Shown here in pieces: positions 31,893 to 40,892 of a stretch of 40,892 nt of DNA. Source of the DNA: JANYJJ01 sp038241115 (GTDB lineage: Bacteria; Pseudomonadota; Gammaproteobacteria; Burkholderiales; Burkholderiaceae_C). Position numbers and translations under genes: made by a program. The DNA lies in assembly GCA_038241115.1 (NCBI GenBank), contig JBBRGA010000011.1, positions 1 to 40,892 of the forward strand, written 5' to 3'. The stretch's first letter is position 1. Each line of letters opens with the position of its first letter. The notes below the pieces were generated by a model. It ran no database searches. It was given only the letters and a program-made list of their open reading frames with translations, and had not been told where the DNA came from.

Positions 31893-34800
31893 TTATTTAG
31901 CGGCTACAACTTCAATAGACGTCGTTTTTGCCGTCGCTTTGGCGGCGGCAAATGCCTTCGCCGCCATCTCGCCCAGCGCGCGCCTGTATTCGGTCGGGAA
32001 CACTTTCACAAACTTGCCGCGCGCCTGCGCCCAGTGGTCCAGGATGTCGCGGGCGCGCAGCGAGCCCGTCCACTTGTGATGGTCTTCGATCAGCTTCTTC
32101 AACGCCACCTCGTCGGCCACGCCGTTGTGCCACACGGCCCTGTTGCCGCCGAGTTCTTGCTCGGCCACCGACAACACTTTGTCCAGCGACACCATGGCCG
32201 TGTTGCAACGCTCGGCAAAGCGGCCGTCTTCGTCGTACACATAGGCCACGCCGCCGCTCATGCCGGCCGCGAAGTTGCGGCCGGTTTGACCCAACACCAC
32301 CACGGTGCCGCCGGTCATGTATTCGCAGCCGTGGTCACCCGTGCCTTCCACCACTGCTGTGGCACCCGATAGCCTGACCGCAAAGCGCTCACCTGCCACG
32401 CCGCGGAAAAAGGCTTCGCCGCTGGTGGCACCGTAAAGCACGGTGTTGCCGACGATGATGTTTTTCGTGGCGTCACCGCGAAATTCGATGCTCGGGCGAA
32501 TGGCAATGCGTCCACCGCTCATGCCTTTGCCGGTGTAGTCGTTGGCGTCGCCAATCAAATACATGGTGATGCCTTTGGCCAGGAACGCACCAAAACTTTG
32601 ACCGCCCGTGCCTTCCATTTGCATGAAGATGGTTTGATCAGGCAGGCCTTCAGGGTGGCGACGCACCAACTCGCCCGACAACATCGCACCCACAGTGCGG
32701 TTGACGTTGCGCACTTCTTCGATGAGCTGCACTTTTTCACCGCGCTCCAAGGCGGGCAAACACTTCTGGATCAGCTTCACGTCGAGCGCGCGTTCCAGGC
32801 CGTGGTCTTGACCACTCACTTGGCGCTTGGCCACGTCCGCAGGCACGGCCGGTTGATAGAAGATACGCGTGAAATCCAGCCCCTTGGCTTTCCAGTGCGC
32901 AACCCCTTTGCGCGTGTCCAGCAGGTCAGCGCGGCCGATCAAATCGTCGAACTTGCGGATGCCCATTTGGGCCATGATCTGACGCGCTTCTTCGGCAATG
33001 AAGAAGAAGAAATTCACCACATGCTCAGGGCGACCCTGAAATTTTTTGCGCAGCACCGGGTCTTGCGTGGCCACACCCACGGGGCAGGTGTTCAGGTGGC
33101 ATTTGCGCATCATGATGCAGCCTTCGACCACCAGCGGCGCGGTCGCAAAACCAAACTCGTCGGCACCCAACAAGGCACCGATTACCACATCGCGGCCGGT
33201 CTTCATTTGGCCGTCAGCCTGAACCCGCACGCGGCCGCGCAGGCGGTTCAACACCAAAGTTTGTTGGGTCTCGGCCAAGCCCATTTCCCAAGGCGTGCCC
33301 GCGTGTTTGATGGACGACCACGGCGACGCTCCGGTGCCACCGTCGTGGCCCGCAATCACCACATGGTCGGCCTTGGCCTTGACCACGCCGGTGGCCACCG
33401 TGCCCACGCCCACTTCGCTCACCAACTTCACGCTGATGCTGGCACGCTGGTTGGCGTTTTTAAGGTCGTGGATGAGTTGCGCGAGGTCTTCAATCGAGTA
33501 GATGTCGTGGTGCGGCGGCGGAGAGATCAAGCCCACGCCCGGCACCGAATAACGCAGCTTGCCGATGTAGTCACTGACCTTGCCGCCGGGCAACTGGCCG
33601 CCCTCGCCCGGCTTGGCGCCCTGCGCCATCTTGATTTGAATCTGGTCGGCAGACACCAGGTACTCGGTGGTCACACCAAAGCGGCCTGAGGCAACTTGCT
33701 TGATCTTGCTGCGCAGTGAATCGCCTTGATTCAACGCAAAGTCAACCTGAATGTCACCAGCCCCGATGATTTCGCTGAACTTGGTGCCCTGCGCGATGGG
33801 AATGCCCTTCAACTCGTTGCGATAACGGGCCGGGTCTTCGCCGCCTTCGCCGGTGTTGGACTTGCCGCCGATGCGGTTCATCGCCACCGCCAAGGTGGCG
33901 TGCGCCTCGGTGCTGATGGAGCCGAGCGACATCGCGCCAGTGGCAAAGCGCTTGACGATTTCACTCGCCGCTTCCACCTCGTCCAGCGGGATGGCTTTGC
34001 TTGGGTCGAGCTTGAATTCGAACAAACCGCGAAGGGTCATGTGGCGACGCGATTGGTCGTTGATGAGCTGGGCGTAATCCTTGTAGGTGTCGAACTTGTT
34101 GGCGCGCGTGCTGTGTTGCAACTTGGCAATCGCATCTGGCGTCCACATGTGCTCTTCGCCGCGCACTCGCCATGCGTATTCGCCGCCCGCGTCCAGCATG
34201 CCTTGCAAAACCGGGTCGTCGCCAAACGCTGCGCGGTGCATGCGGATGGCTTCTTCCGCCACCTCAAAAACGCCGATGCCGCCGACCTGCGAAGCAGTGC
34301 CGCGGAAGTAATGTTCAATCAAATTTTTGTCGAGCCCGATGGCCTCGAACAATTGCGCGCCGCAGTAGCTCATGTAGGTGCTCACGCCCATCTTGGACAT
34401 GATTTTCGACAAGCCTTTGCCGATGGCTTTGACGTAGTTGTAGACCGCCTTTTCGGCCGACATGTCCGCGGGCAAGCCCTGGTGCAAATTGGTCAATGTC
34501 TCCATCGCCAGGTAAGGATGCACGGCCTCGGCCCCGTAGCCTGCGAGCACCGCGAAGTGATGCACTTCGCGGGCCGAGCCTGTTTCCACCACCAGGCCGG
34601 CCGTGGTGCGAACGCCTTCACGCACCAAGTGCTGGTGGATGGCCGACAACGCCAGAACCGCCGGAATGGCGACGAAATCGCGGCTCATCTTGCGGTCGCT
34701 GATGATGAGTATGTTGTGGCCGGTTTTGATGGCGTCCACGCATTCAGCGCACAGCGAAGCCAGCTTGGCTTCGACGCCTTCGTCGCCCCAGGCCAGCGGA

Positions 34801-36692
34801 TAGGTGATGTCGATTTCGTAGCTTTGAAACTTGCCTTTGGTGTGCTTTTCAATTTGACGCAAGCGCGCCATGGCTTCGAAATCAAGCACCGGCTGCGTCA
34901 CTTCCAAACGCATCGGCGGGTTGACTGCGTTGATGTCAAGCAGGTTGGGTTTCGGGCCGATGAAGCTGACCAAACTCATCACGATGTTTTCGCGGATCGG
35001 GTCAATCGGCGGATTGGTGACCTGCGCAAAGAGTTGTTTGAAGTAGTTGTACAGCGGCTTGTTTTTGTCAGACAACACTGCCAGCGGCGAGTCGTTGCCC
35101 ATTGAGCCCGTGCCTTCCTCGCCGTTCAGTGCCATCGGGCTCAGCAAGAATTTGATGTCTTCTTGGGTGTAGCCAAACGCTTGCTGGCGGTCGAGCAAGG
35201 TCTCGGTGAACGCCGCGGGTTGCATGTCGGCGCTCGCGTCCAGCGGCACGTCGTCCAGCTTCACGCGCACGCTCTCGATCCACTGCCGGTAGGGCTTGGC
35301 CGAGGCGAACTGATTCTTCAGTTCTTCGTCCTCAATGATGCGGCCTTGTTCCAGATCGATCAGCAGCATCTTGCCGGGTTGCAAGCGCCATTTTTTGACG
35401 ATTCGGTTCTCAGGGATAGGCAGTACACCCGACTCTGACGCGCCCACCACCAGGTCGTCGTCGGTGATGATGTAGCGCGTCGGGCGCAGGCCGTTGCGGT
35501 CCAGCGTGGCGCCGATTTGACGGCCGTCGGTGAACACCATCGCAGCTGGGCCGTCCCACGGCTCCATCATGGCGGCGTGGTACTCGTAAAAAGCGCGGCG
35601 GCGCTCGTCCATGGTGCTGTGCTGTTCCCAAGCCTCGGGACTCATCATCATCGCGGCGTGGGCCAACGAGTAGCCGCTCATGGTCAGCAGTTCTAGCGCG
35701 TTGTCGAAGGTGGCGGTGTCTGACTGGCTCTCAAAGCTGATGGGATACAGCTTTTGCAAATCGTCGCCGAGCACCGGTGACTTCATCACGCCTTCGCGGG
35801 CGCGCATCCAATTGAAGTTGCCTTTGACGGTGTTGATTTCGCCGTTGTGCGCCACCATGCGGTAGGGGTGCGCCAGCGGCCACTCGGGGAAGGTGTTGGT
35901 GCTGAAACGCTGGTGCACCAGCGCCAGGGCCGAGGTAACACGCGGGTCGGACAGGTCTTTGTAGTAGCTGCCCACTTGGCCCGCCAACAACAGGCCTTTG
36001 TAAATCACGGTGCGGCAGCTCATGCTGGGCACGTAGTACTCGCGGCTGTGCGTGAGTTTCAGCGCTTGAATGGCGCTGGACGCGGTTTTGCGGATCACGT
36101 ACAACTTGCGTTCCAGCGCGTCGGGCACGATCACGTCAGGTCCACGGCCGATAAAGATTTGCCGGATGAGGGGTTCTTTTTCGCGCACCGTGGGCGACAT
36201 CGGCAGTTCAGCGTCCACCGGCACATCGCGCCAACCCAGAACCACTTGGCCTTCGGCCACCACGGCGCGTTCCAGCTCTTGTTCGCAGGCTTGGCGCGAG
36301 GCGTGTTCTTTCGGCAAAAAGATCAGACCAACGCCGTATTCGCCAGGCTGCGGCAGGTCTACGCCTTTGGAGCCGTCCGGCGCGGTGCCACTGCTGGCCA
36401 TTTCAGCGCGGTAAAACTCGTCGGGTATTTGAATAAGGATGCCTGCGCCGTCGCCCATCAGCTTGTCAGCGCCCACTGCGCCGCGATGGTCCAGGTTCTC
36501 GAGGATCTTCAATCCTTGCTGAACAATACTGTGCGACTTTTGACCCTTGATGTGGGCCACAAAACCGACGCCGCAGCCGTCTTTTTCATTGGCAGCGCGG
36601 TAAAGGCCGTTTTGCTCGGCCAGACGCAACTCCTTTGAACTCGAGACGGTGACGGCGCTTGGTGTATGCGCGGGAGTGGTGTTGAGGCTCAT
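31893..36692 (-). CDS. gltB: glutamate synthase large (alpha) subunit
   Basis: A 1599-residue enzyme. A 39-residue leader precedes Cys40 (KDGCGVGFVAHIKG), which becomes the N-terminal nucleophile of the class II glutamine amidotransferase domain after processing. The central domain, the FMN-binding synthase barrel (about 830-1200, with GEGGEDPARY and AGHDGGTGASPW) and the C-terminal GXGXG beta-helix (about 1300-1550) follow in the normal order. The 3Fe-4S ligands are Cys1192, Cys1198 and Cys1203 in CIMMRKCHLNTC. GGAG lies eight bases upstream of the ATG. It is the first gene of gltBD and is preceded by a plausible sigma70 promoter. Confidence 0.98.
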   Translation of the reverse strand: MSLNTTPAHTPSAVTVSSSKELRLAEQNGLYRAANEKDGCGVGFVAHIKGQKSHSIVQQGLKILENLDHRGAVGADKLMGDGAGILIQIPDEFYRAEMASSGTAPDGSKGVDLPQPGEYGVGLIFLPKEHASRQACEQELERAVVAEGQVVLGWRDVPVDAELPMSPTVREKEPLIRQIFIGRGPDVIVPDALERKLYVIRKTASSAIQALKLTHSREYYVPSMSCRTVIYKGLLLAGQVGSYYKDLSDPRVTSALALVHQRFSTNTFPEWPLAHPYRMVAHNGEINTVKGNFNWMRAREGVMKSPVLGDDLQKLYPISFESQSDTATFDNALELLTMSGYSLAHAAMMMSPEAWEQHSTMDERRRAFYEYHAAMMEPWDGPAAMVFTDGRQIGATLDRNGLRPTRYIITDDDLVVGASESGVLPIPENRIVKKWRLQPGKMLLIDLEQGRIIEDEELKNQFASAKPYRQWIESVRVKLDDVPLDASADMQPAAFTETLLDRQQAFGYTQEDIKFLLSPMALNGEEGTGSMGNDSPLAVLSDKNKPLYNYFKQLFAQVTNPPIDPIRENIVMSLVSFIGPKPNLLDINAVNPPMRLEVTQPVLDFEAMARLRQIEKHTKGKFQSYEIDITYPLAWGDEGVEAKLASLCAECVDAIKTGHNILIISDRKMSRDFVAIPAVLALSAIHQHLVREGVRTTAGLVVETGSAREVHHFAVLAGYGAEAVHPYLAMETLTNLHQGLPADMSAEKAVYNYVKAIGKGLSKIMSKMGVSTYMSYCGAQLFEAIGLDKNLIEHYFRGTASQVGGIGVFEVAEEAIRMHRAAFGDDPVLQGMLDAGGEYAWRVRGEEHMWTPDAIAKLQHSTRANKFDTYKDYAQLINDQSRRHMTLRGLFEFKLDPSKAIPLDEVEAASEIVKRFATGAMSLGSISTEAHATLAVAMNRIGGKSNTGEGGEDPARYRNELKGIPIAQGTKFSEIIGAGDIQVDFALNQGDSLRSKIKQVASGRFGVTTEYLVSADQIQIKMAQGAKPGEGGQLPGGKVSDYIGKLRYSVPGVGLISPPPHHDIYSIEDLAQLIHDLKNANQRASISVKLVSEVGVGTVATGVVKAKADHVVIAGHDGGTGASPWSSIKHAGTPWEMGLAETQQTLVLNRLRGRVRVQADGQMKTGRDVVIGALLGADEFGFATAPLVVEGCIMMRKCHLNTCPVGVATQDPVLRKKFQGRPEHVVNFFFFIAEEARQIMAQMGIRKFDDLIGRADLLDTRKGVAHWKAKGLDFTRIFYQPAVPADVAKRQVSGQDHGLERALDVKLIQKCLPALERGEKVQLIEEVRNVNRTVGAMLSGELVRRHPEGLPDQTIFMQMEGTGGQSFGAFLAKGITMYLIGDANDYTGKGMSGGRIAIRPSIEFRGDATKNIIVGNTVLYGATSGEAFFRGVAGERFAVRLSGATAVVEGTGDHGCEYMTGGTVVVLGQTGRNFAAGMSGGVAYVYDEDGRFAERCNTAMVSLDKVLSVAEQELGGNRAVWHNGVADEVALKKLIEDHHKWTGSLRARDILDHWAQARGKFVKVFPTEYRRALGEMAAKAFAAAKATAKTTSIEVVAAK

Positions 36693-36721
36693 AAGCGGCT
36701 CCGAAATTCAAGGTTTTTTGA

Positions 36722-36750
36722 AGAATACTGCAGTGCAGCAATCTGCTCAA
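36722..36750 (-). promoter_or_regulatory. gltB: candidate sigma70 promoter of gltBD
   Basis: Reading leftward, TTGAGC (36750-36745) and TATTCT (36727-36722) are separated by exactly 17 bases, each matching the consensus at four of six positions. The -10 ends 29 bases before the gltB ATG. A transposase-associated inverted repeat lies seven bases upstream of the -35. Confidence 0.55.
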
Positions 36751-36757
36751 GTCCAAA

Positions 36758-36780
36758 TAAATGGGGTCAGACGCCATTTA
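36758..36780. repeat. RAYT-associated inverted repeat, copy 1
   Basis: TAAATGGGGTCAGACGCCAT followed by TTA has arms TAAATGG and CCATTTA. Motifs of the form AAATGGGGTCAGA are frequently seen beside REP-associated tyrosine transposase genes. It lies immediately upstream of the gltB promoter. Confidence 0.6.
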
Positions 36781-36805
36781 ACTGTGAGTCTTAAGTGCTC
36801 AGATT

Positions 36806-36828
36806 TAAATAGGGTCACAACAATTAAA
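36806..36828. repeat. RAYT-associated motif, degenerate copy 2
   Basis: TAAATAGGGTCACAACAATT followed by AAA is a decayed direct copy of the neighbouring motif, offset by 48 bases and sharing TAAAT-GGGTCA. The palindromic arms are only partly kept. Confidence 0.45.
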
Positions 36829-36898
36829 GAGCGGTGCTTGGGTGATATCAACGTGTGACTCGATTTACTCAGTGCGATGCGCACGAAGGCCGATGTAC

Positions 36899-37618
36899 TC
36901 AGCCTGACTTGACTGGCCGTCCTTTGGGTTTGACGACTACACGCCGCGGCGCCACTCGGCTCAATTCGGCCGAAGCACCGTCAGAGGTCAACGCCCAACC
37001 CAAAGGCGTGCAAGCTTCAAGGCTTGCCGCCAAGTCCGCAGAAACCGGGCTCTCCAGCAAAGCTTGATACGCGGCATCGCGCGCAAATGGCGTGTTGCCC
37101 AGAGCCCAATAGGCCGACGCGGACGGCACGGCCGACAGCAGCGCGTCGGCATCACGGCCAAAGACGCGACCCGCATGGTGAGCGGCGCTGGAGCCGTCAA
37201 ATTCCACTGCCGAGCCTACCGACGCAGCGCCACCAACTCGAACGGGCGCTTGCTCCAAATAGCGCATGCAGTCCAACAGAGCTTGCGCGCCTGCGACCGG
37301 TGCGGCCCTGAAACGCCCTTGCCACAACGCCCCTGCCCGGCCGTGGCGACGATTGAAAGCAGGCACGTAAAACCGAGCCAGCGCCTGCATCATGCGGCTG
37401 AGTTGATCGGCAGCCTTGGGCGTGACAAGCAACTGAAACTCATGGTCAAGCAGCACATAAGCGTGCACCGCGACGTGGTGCTCGGCGCTGCAGCGCTTCA
37501 GGATTTGCAGGAATTGCTGACGGTCGATCGCGTCGGCAAAAGCCACACCACCCGATACCGCGCGGTGAATTACGTGGTGAGCATGGCCAGCAACAACGAG
37601 GCGGTTCAGGCGAGCCAT
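36899..37618 (-). CDS. RAYT/Y1-type transposase with degraded HUH motif
   Basis: A 239-residue member of the REP-associated tyrosine transposase group. ARLNRLVVAGHAHHVIHRAV and RQQFLQILKRCSAEHHVAVH are the typical start. In active relatives the metal-binding motif reads DNHVHLL; here the aligned segment is LLDHEFQLLVTP, so both HUH histidines are replaced. The tyrosine region is still recognisable (RYLEQAPVRVG for the usual RYIELNPVRAG). SAYWALGNTPFARDAAYQALLE is the conserved C-terminal block. Expected activity is therefore low or absent, and the gene may be a domesticated or decaying relic. ATG 37618 gives the family N-terminus; there is no Shine-Dalgarno sequence. Two associated sequence motifs lie beyond its 3' end. 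Confidence 0.85.
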   Translation of the reverse strand: MARLNRLVVAGHAHHVIHRAVSGGVAFADAIDRQQFLQILKRCSAEHHVAVHAYVLLDHEFQLLVTPKAADQLSRMMQALARFYVPAFNRRHGRAGALWQGRFRAAPVAGAQALLDCMRYLEQAPVRVGGAASVGSAVEFDGSSAAHHAGRVFGRDADALLSAVPSASAYWALGNTPFARDAAYQALLESPVSADLAASLEACTPLGWALTSDGASAELSRVAPRRVVVKPKGRPVKSG

Positions 37619-37739
37619 TGGAGGAAGCAAGTTACGCCGCTGATGCGGTTGGATGCCGGACTCTAACGGGTGGCCAGTTGATGCAGGACTGAAGTGCCTC
37701 AGACCGAACAGAGTGTTGAAGCTCGCGAACGGCTGTACT

Positions 37740-38534
37740 TCAGTAAGTGCGCCCGGACACCGTCGCGCCGCGGTTGATCGGCATGAATTCCACCTCGATC
37801 GTGATTTGGCTTTTCACCGCCACACCCAGCAATTTGCCGGGTGAAAACAACGCCTTGCCAAAGGCTTCGAGCGCCGAGTCTTCGAAGAGGCCCGCCGGCG
37901 CGGCTCGAACCACGGCAACGTTGTCCACCACGCCTTGCTCGTTGATGAGCAGCCGCAGCACAACCAATCCCTGTTGCTGCCCCGCTCGCGCCGGGTAGTC
38001 GGGATTGATGTCTGACAAGGGCTTGGGGCCGGGGTCCAGCGTGCCTGCGGTGCGGTATTGAGGCGCTGCAGGCAGCGCAGCGTTTTTTGAGACTGCTGCG
38101 CTCACCACGCTTGCTGGAACGGCTTCGTTTGAGGCGCTCGGAATCAAGGGCACCGGCGCGTCAAAGGTTGGAGCCGCTGGTCGAGTCGGCCGCGGTGGTT
38201 CAGCGCTTGAAGGTGCCGCAACGGCGACTGCTTTACCGTCTGAGAGCCTCGAGTGAGACGGGTCGCTGTCTCGGGCAAACCGATCAGGCGCTGCAGCCGC
38301 GTTCGACGCATTCGTCGCCGAAGTCGATTCGAGTGCCGCGAGGGCAGGTTGCTGCTGGGCCTCAAGTGTTCTGACTGCCATGACCGCAGCCGGCGTAAAC
38401 GAGACTTCGCTGGTCGCGCTTTTGCTCGCAGTGACTTGCACTGAAAACAGAAATCCGGCGTGCAAACCCACCGCCAACAAAACGCCCAGCAGCGGCGGGC
38501 GGCTCGTGGGTCGATGGTCCTGGACAAAGCTCAC
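37740..38534 (-). CDS. TonB family protein
   Basis: A 264-residue envelope protein. One membrane helix (about residues 14-32, PLLGVLLAVGLHAGFLFSV, with the His seen in TonB helices) is followed by an Ala/Pro/Ser-rich spanning region of about 140 residues. A C-terminal TonB domain follows (about 170-255: DINPDYPARAGQQQGLVVLR, NEQGVVDNVAVVRAAPAGLF, ALEAFGKALFSPG). TonB passes proton-motive energy from ExbB/ExbD to outer-membrane receptors; no exbB, exbD or receptor is in this window, so it could be a paralogue with another partner. The start is a GTG. It follows the pilY1-like gene on the same strand after 49 bases. Confidence 0.85.
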   Translation of the reverse strand: MSFVQDHRPTSRPPLLGVLLAVGLHAGFLFSVQVTASKSATSEVSFTPAAVMAVRTLEAQQQPALAALESTSATNASNAAAAPDRFARDSDPSHSRLSDGKAVAVAAPSSAEPPRPTRPAAPTFDAPVPLIPSASNEAVPASVVSAAVSKNAALPAAPQYRTAGTLDPGPKPLSDINPDYPARAGQQQGLVVLRLLINEQGVVDNVAVVRAAPAGLFEDSALEAFGKALFSPGKLLGVAVKSQITIEVEFMPINRGATVSGRTY

Positions 38535-38583
38535 ATCTCAGCCGCCATCACAAACCCTCGAGCCTTGCCCCCAAGCACTGGGA

Positions 38584-40892
38584 TTACCTTGCAATTTCGC
38601 GCCAACTGATTCGACGACCTCTGGGCGGGGGTGATGTCAACGCAATGTCAACGGGTCTGTCGGCACTGGCGCTGTCACGCACCAACACCTTGATAGGTGT
38701 GCCCACAACAGCGGGATCCGCCGACAAGTCAAGAATGCTCAGGCCGGTGATCAGCGAGTTGTTTCCGAAAGTCGAAACTGTCGTCTGACCGGTTGCAAAG
38801 TCGATGTAGTTCAACCAAAACTTACCGCCTCTGACGCAAGGGTCAGTGATTTGCGGAATGTTGGTGCCCGCCACCAAGGTATTGCGAACGAGCTTCATAT
38901 CGATGTTGTTTCGCTCGCCCGCTTCCGGCAGGTCGAGGATCCATCCGTCGTTTGAAGCGCAAAGGGTTACCTGCAGCGGGTTGCATTGAACCTTGCGCTC
39001 GGTGCTGTTAACAGCAGTCATGACCATAGGCTTCAGGGAAGTTCGCAGGTTGGTGTAGACCGTGCCGCTGGTCAGCTTGTCCACAATTCCGTAGATCGAT
39101 TGGGTTTGTTGATCAGACACGTCCAACGCGCCGAGCAAGCGCCCCGTTCCCACGAACACCATCGGCTTGCCGTCAAGCTCAGCCAACTCTGGACGCGTTG
39201 TGATGGGTTGCACCGAGCCACCGCTGTCTTTGGCTTGGCCCAGCAAGGTGGCTTCGCGCCCGGCGGGCAGCTCGGTGTCGTTCACGTCAAAGCGCCACAC
39301 ATTGCCCAGCATGTCGCCGCCGTAAGCACGCACTGCCATGTTGTTGACCGATGAATCGTCAATGAACACGTTCAACTGACCCAGGTTGGACGGCGTGGTG
39401 GCATCTCCTGCGCCCGTGGCAATCTTGTAAAGAATCAAGCCCGAGGCGGCGTCCAGCACGTACAGATACCCGCCGCCGTCACCCGGCGCGCCGGCACCCA
39501 CCACGTTGTTGTAGCCGGAGGTGACCAGAACCACCCATTTCCCGGTTGCCAGTTTGGTAATGATGGGCTTGCCAAAGGTCAACCCAAGATGACAGTCCGA
39601 TCCCGCGGTGCTGGCGTTATTCGCTACGAAACAGTTGGTGCTGTTGAACTTGAATTCCCACTTGGCCACCGGGTTCAATGGGTCGGTGATGTCGAGTGCG
39701 TAATAGCCCTTGCCTCCGGCGTTCAGACCGCCCACCAGCATGGTGCTCCACTGCGAGGTGGTCGAGTCGTAAACGTCGCCCACCACCGGTGTGCCATCGA
39801 CATAAAACTGGTGCAACTTCGAGTAGTTTTTGTCGGCCAGCTTGTACAAATTAGGCAACACCGCAGACGGAATCACTGCCCAGGCTTCTTGACCGCCTAA
39901 CAACGGATCGGCCAATGATTCCTTGGCGTGGAACGCATGCAGCATGCCGTCATTGGCCGCGACGTAGACCATGGGCGTGCGGCTCGATTGAAGTGCTTTG
40001 AAAGCGTCGTAGCCTGCGTCCAGATAAGTCGCGCGGGGCCCTTTCACGTAGACCGGCTGGGCGCCGATGATGTCGCCAAGCGCTGACGAGCGTTTGCGGT
40101 AAAGCTTGGTCTGCCCACCTGACACAACCTTTTCGCCGACCCGGAAACCTTCCAGGCCGCTTTGACCGCGCAAAAAGTTCACCAAGTTGGCCCCAGCCGC
40201 ACGTTCCTGTTGGCCGCCCGTGCCGGAAGACATCGACAGGTAGTGACTGAAAAGCGCCACCTCAGACGAATCGAAATTCAACAACTCGCTGGCGTTCAGC
40301 CCGTTGCGTGGGCTGCCGGTGGGCACGCGGTTGCTGTCGCAGGCGTAGCTGTTGGCACTGAAATCGACCAAGCTGGTCGTCGTACCCGGGCGCATGAGGT
40401 AGATCGTGCGGTTGTCGCATGCCGCACCGATCTTGGTGGCGAGCCGCGACTGCGCCGACCAGGCAACGGTTGTGGAGATCTGGCCTGTGGTCAGGTCGAT
40501 GTCGCTGGCCGTCACATCGCCAGTCCAGTCTGCGGTCTTGTAGCTCGACACGAAGGCCACGTTATCGCCGGCGACGGGCTGCGAATTGGAGACACCGGCA
40601 GACGCACCTGCGGCGTCTACCTTGTCAACTCCAGCCAATGCCTCGGCCAAACCAGCCACCAGCGTGTCTGAGTCGCTTGCGCTGAAATATTCGCCACGGC
40701 CGTTCACAGCGGTGTGCCAGAAATCGTCAATGGCCCGTGGGTTCTCCCACGCACCGTAGTTGCCTGGACCAGCGTTAACTGCTGAATCAGGCCACAGCGG
40801 CCAGCTGATGGCACCAGAACGCAACTTGCCAAAAACAGTTGTGCTGTCGATCGACGTTTTGTAATCAGGGGCGTAGGTGAGGGTTCCAGAGA
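38584..40892 (-). CDS. PilY1/PilC-like type IV pilus tip adhesin, 5' end outside the window
   Basis: The reading frame is open to the window edge, so the N-terminal signal peptide and any von Willebrand A domain are not seen. About 769 residues are present. They hold the PilY beta-propeller: LGDIIGAQPVYVKGP, MVYVAANDGMLHAFHA, VGGLNAGGKGYYALDITDP, GGGYLYVLDAASG and YGGDMLGNVWRFDV are characteristic blade motifs. Such proteins sit at the pilus tip and take part in pilus assembly, adhesion and surface sensing; calcium sites occur in this region in Pseudomonas PilY1. I could not confirm a calcium loop here. Minor pilin genes would be expected beyond the right edge. Confidence 0.9.
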   Translation of the reverse strand, partial: SGTLTYAPDYKTSIDSTTVFGKLRSGAISWPLWPDSAVNAGPGNYGAWENPRAIDDFWHTAVNGRGEYFSASDSDTLVAGLAEALAGVDKVDAAGASAGVSNSQPVAGDNVAFVSSYKTADWTGDVTASDIDLTTGQISTTVAWSAQSRLATKIGAACDNRTIYLMRPGTTTSLVDFSANSYACDSNRVPTGSPRNGLNASELLNFDSSEVALFSHYLSMSSGTGGQQERAAGANLVNFLRGQSGLEGFRVGEKVVSGGQTKLYRKRSSALGDIIGAQPVYVKGPRATYLDAGYDAFKALQSSRTPMVYVAANDGMLHAFHAKESLADPLLGGQEAWAVIPSAVLPNLYKLADKNYSKLHQFYVDGTPVVGDVYDSTTSQWSTMLVGGLNAGGKGYYALDITDPLNPVAKWEFKFNSTNCFVANNASTAGSDCHLGLTFGKPIITKLATGKWVVLVTSGYNNVVGAGAPGDGGGYLYVLDAASGLILYKIATGAGDATTPSNLGQLNVFIDDSSVNNMAVRAYGGDMLGNVWRFDVNDTELPAGREATLLGQAKDSGGSVQPITTRPELAELDGKPMVFVGTGRLLGALDVSDQQTQSIYGIVDKLTSGTVYTNLRTSLKPMVMTAVNSTERKVQCNPLQVTLCASNDGWILDLPEAGERNNIDMKLVRNTLVAGTNIPQITDPCVRGGKFWLNYIDFATGQTTVSTFGNNSLITGLSILDLSADPAVVGTPIKVLVRDSASADRPVDIALTSPPPRGRRISWREIAR

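Overview
The window looks like a chromosomal segment of a GC-rich betaproteobacterium of the order Burkholderiales, probably Comamonadaceae. This rests on the mlaFEDACB order with the vacJ-type mlaA inside the operon, a HexR-type regulator beside zwf, a pcm/rhodanese/tolC cluster, and degenerate copies of a TTCGGGCTGAG-type intergenic repeat that is common in that family. No rRNA, prophage, CRISPR array or complete insertion sequence was seen. The last gene, a pilY1-like adhesin, runs off the right edge.

Layout. 1-3.9 kb: tRNA-Gly(CCC), a DUF4149 membrane protein, a small HNH endonuclease behind an unknown gene, trmB, uppP and a DUF1439 lipoprotein. 4.0-9.3 kb: a tetR-membrane fusion protein-RND pump operon with a clear promoter and an overlapping palindromic operator. 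9.4-12 kb: a pcm-like methyltransferase, a rhodanese and tolC, ended by a terminator. 12-15.2 kb: small membrane protein, DUF1993, dusC, secreted FKBP isomerase, DUF1003. 15.3-25.8 kb: a sugar-phosphate block (see below). 25.9-30.1 kb: the mla phospholipid transport operon, read leftward. 30.4-36.7 kb: gltB-gltD glutamate synthase. 36.7-40.9 kb: a RAYT-like transposase relic with its associated motif copies, a TonB-like protein and the 3' part of pilY1.

The most interesting part is 15.3-25.8 kb. Leftward genes are tal-pgi and, separately, a three-gene ABC transporter (binding protein, fused double permease, ATPase). Rightward genes are zwf-hexR. The binding protein belongs to the family usually labelled ferric-iron binding. 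At the place where iron binders carry two tyrosines it has a His-Asp pair, with a Glu 24 residues after the His, which resembles the sugar-phosphate binder AfuA. The known AfuA ligands (glucose-6-P, fructose-6-P, sedoheptulose-7-P) are exactly the substrates of Zwf, Pgi and Tal encoded alongside. A near-consensus HexR operator and a pair of competing inverted repeats lie in the divergent zwf/transporter gap. I read this as a candidate HexR-controlled module that imports phosphorylated sugars and feeds them into the oxidative pentose-phosphate and Entner-Doudoroff routes.

A second theme is short tandem repeats at gene ends: a pentamer upstream of the 12.0 kb gene, a 12-mer in pgi, hexamers in the transporter permease, in mlaA and in the tal upstream gap. 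All coordinates were read by eye. Family assignments come from motif recognition, not from database searches.
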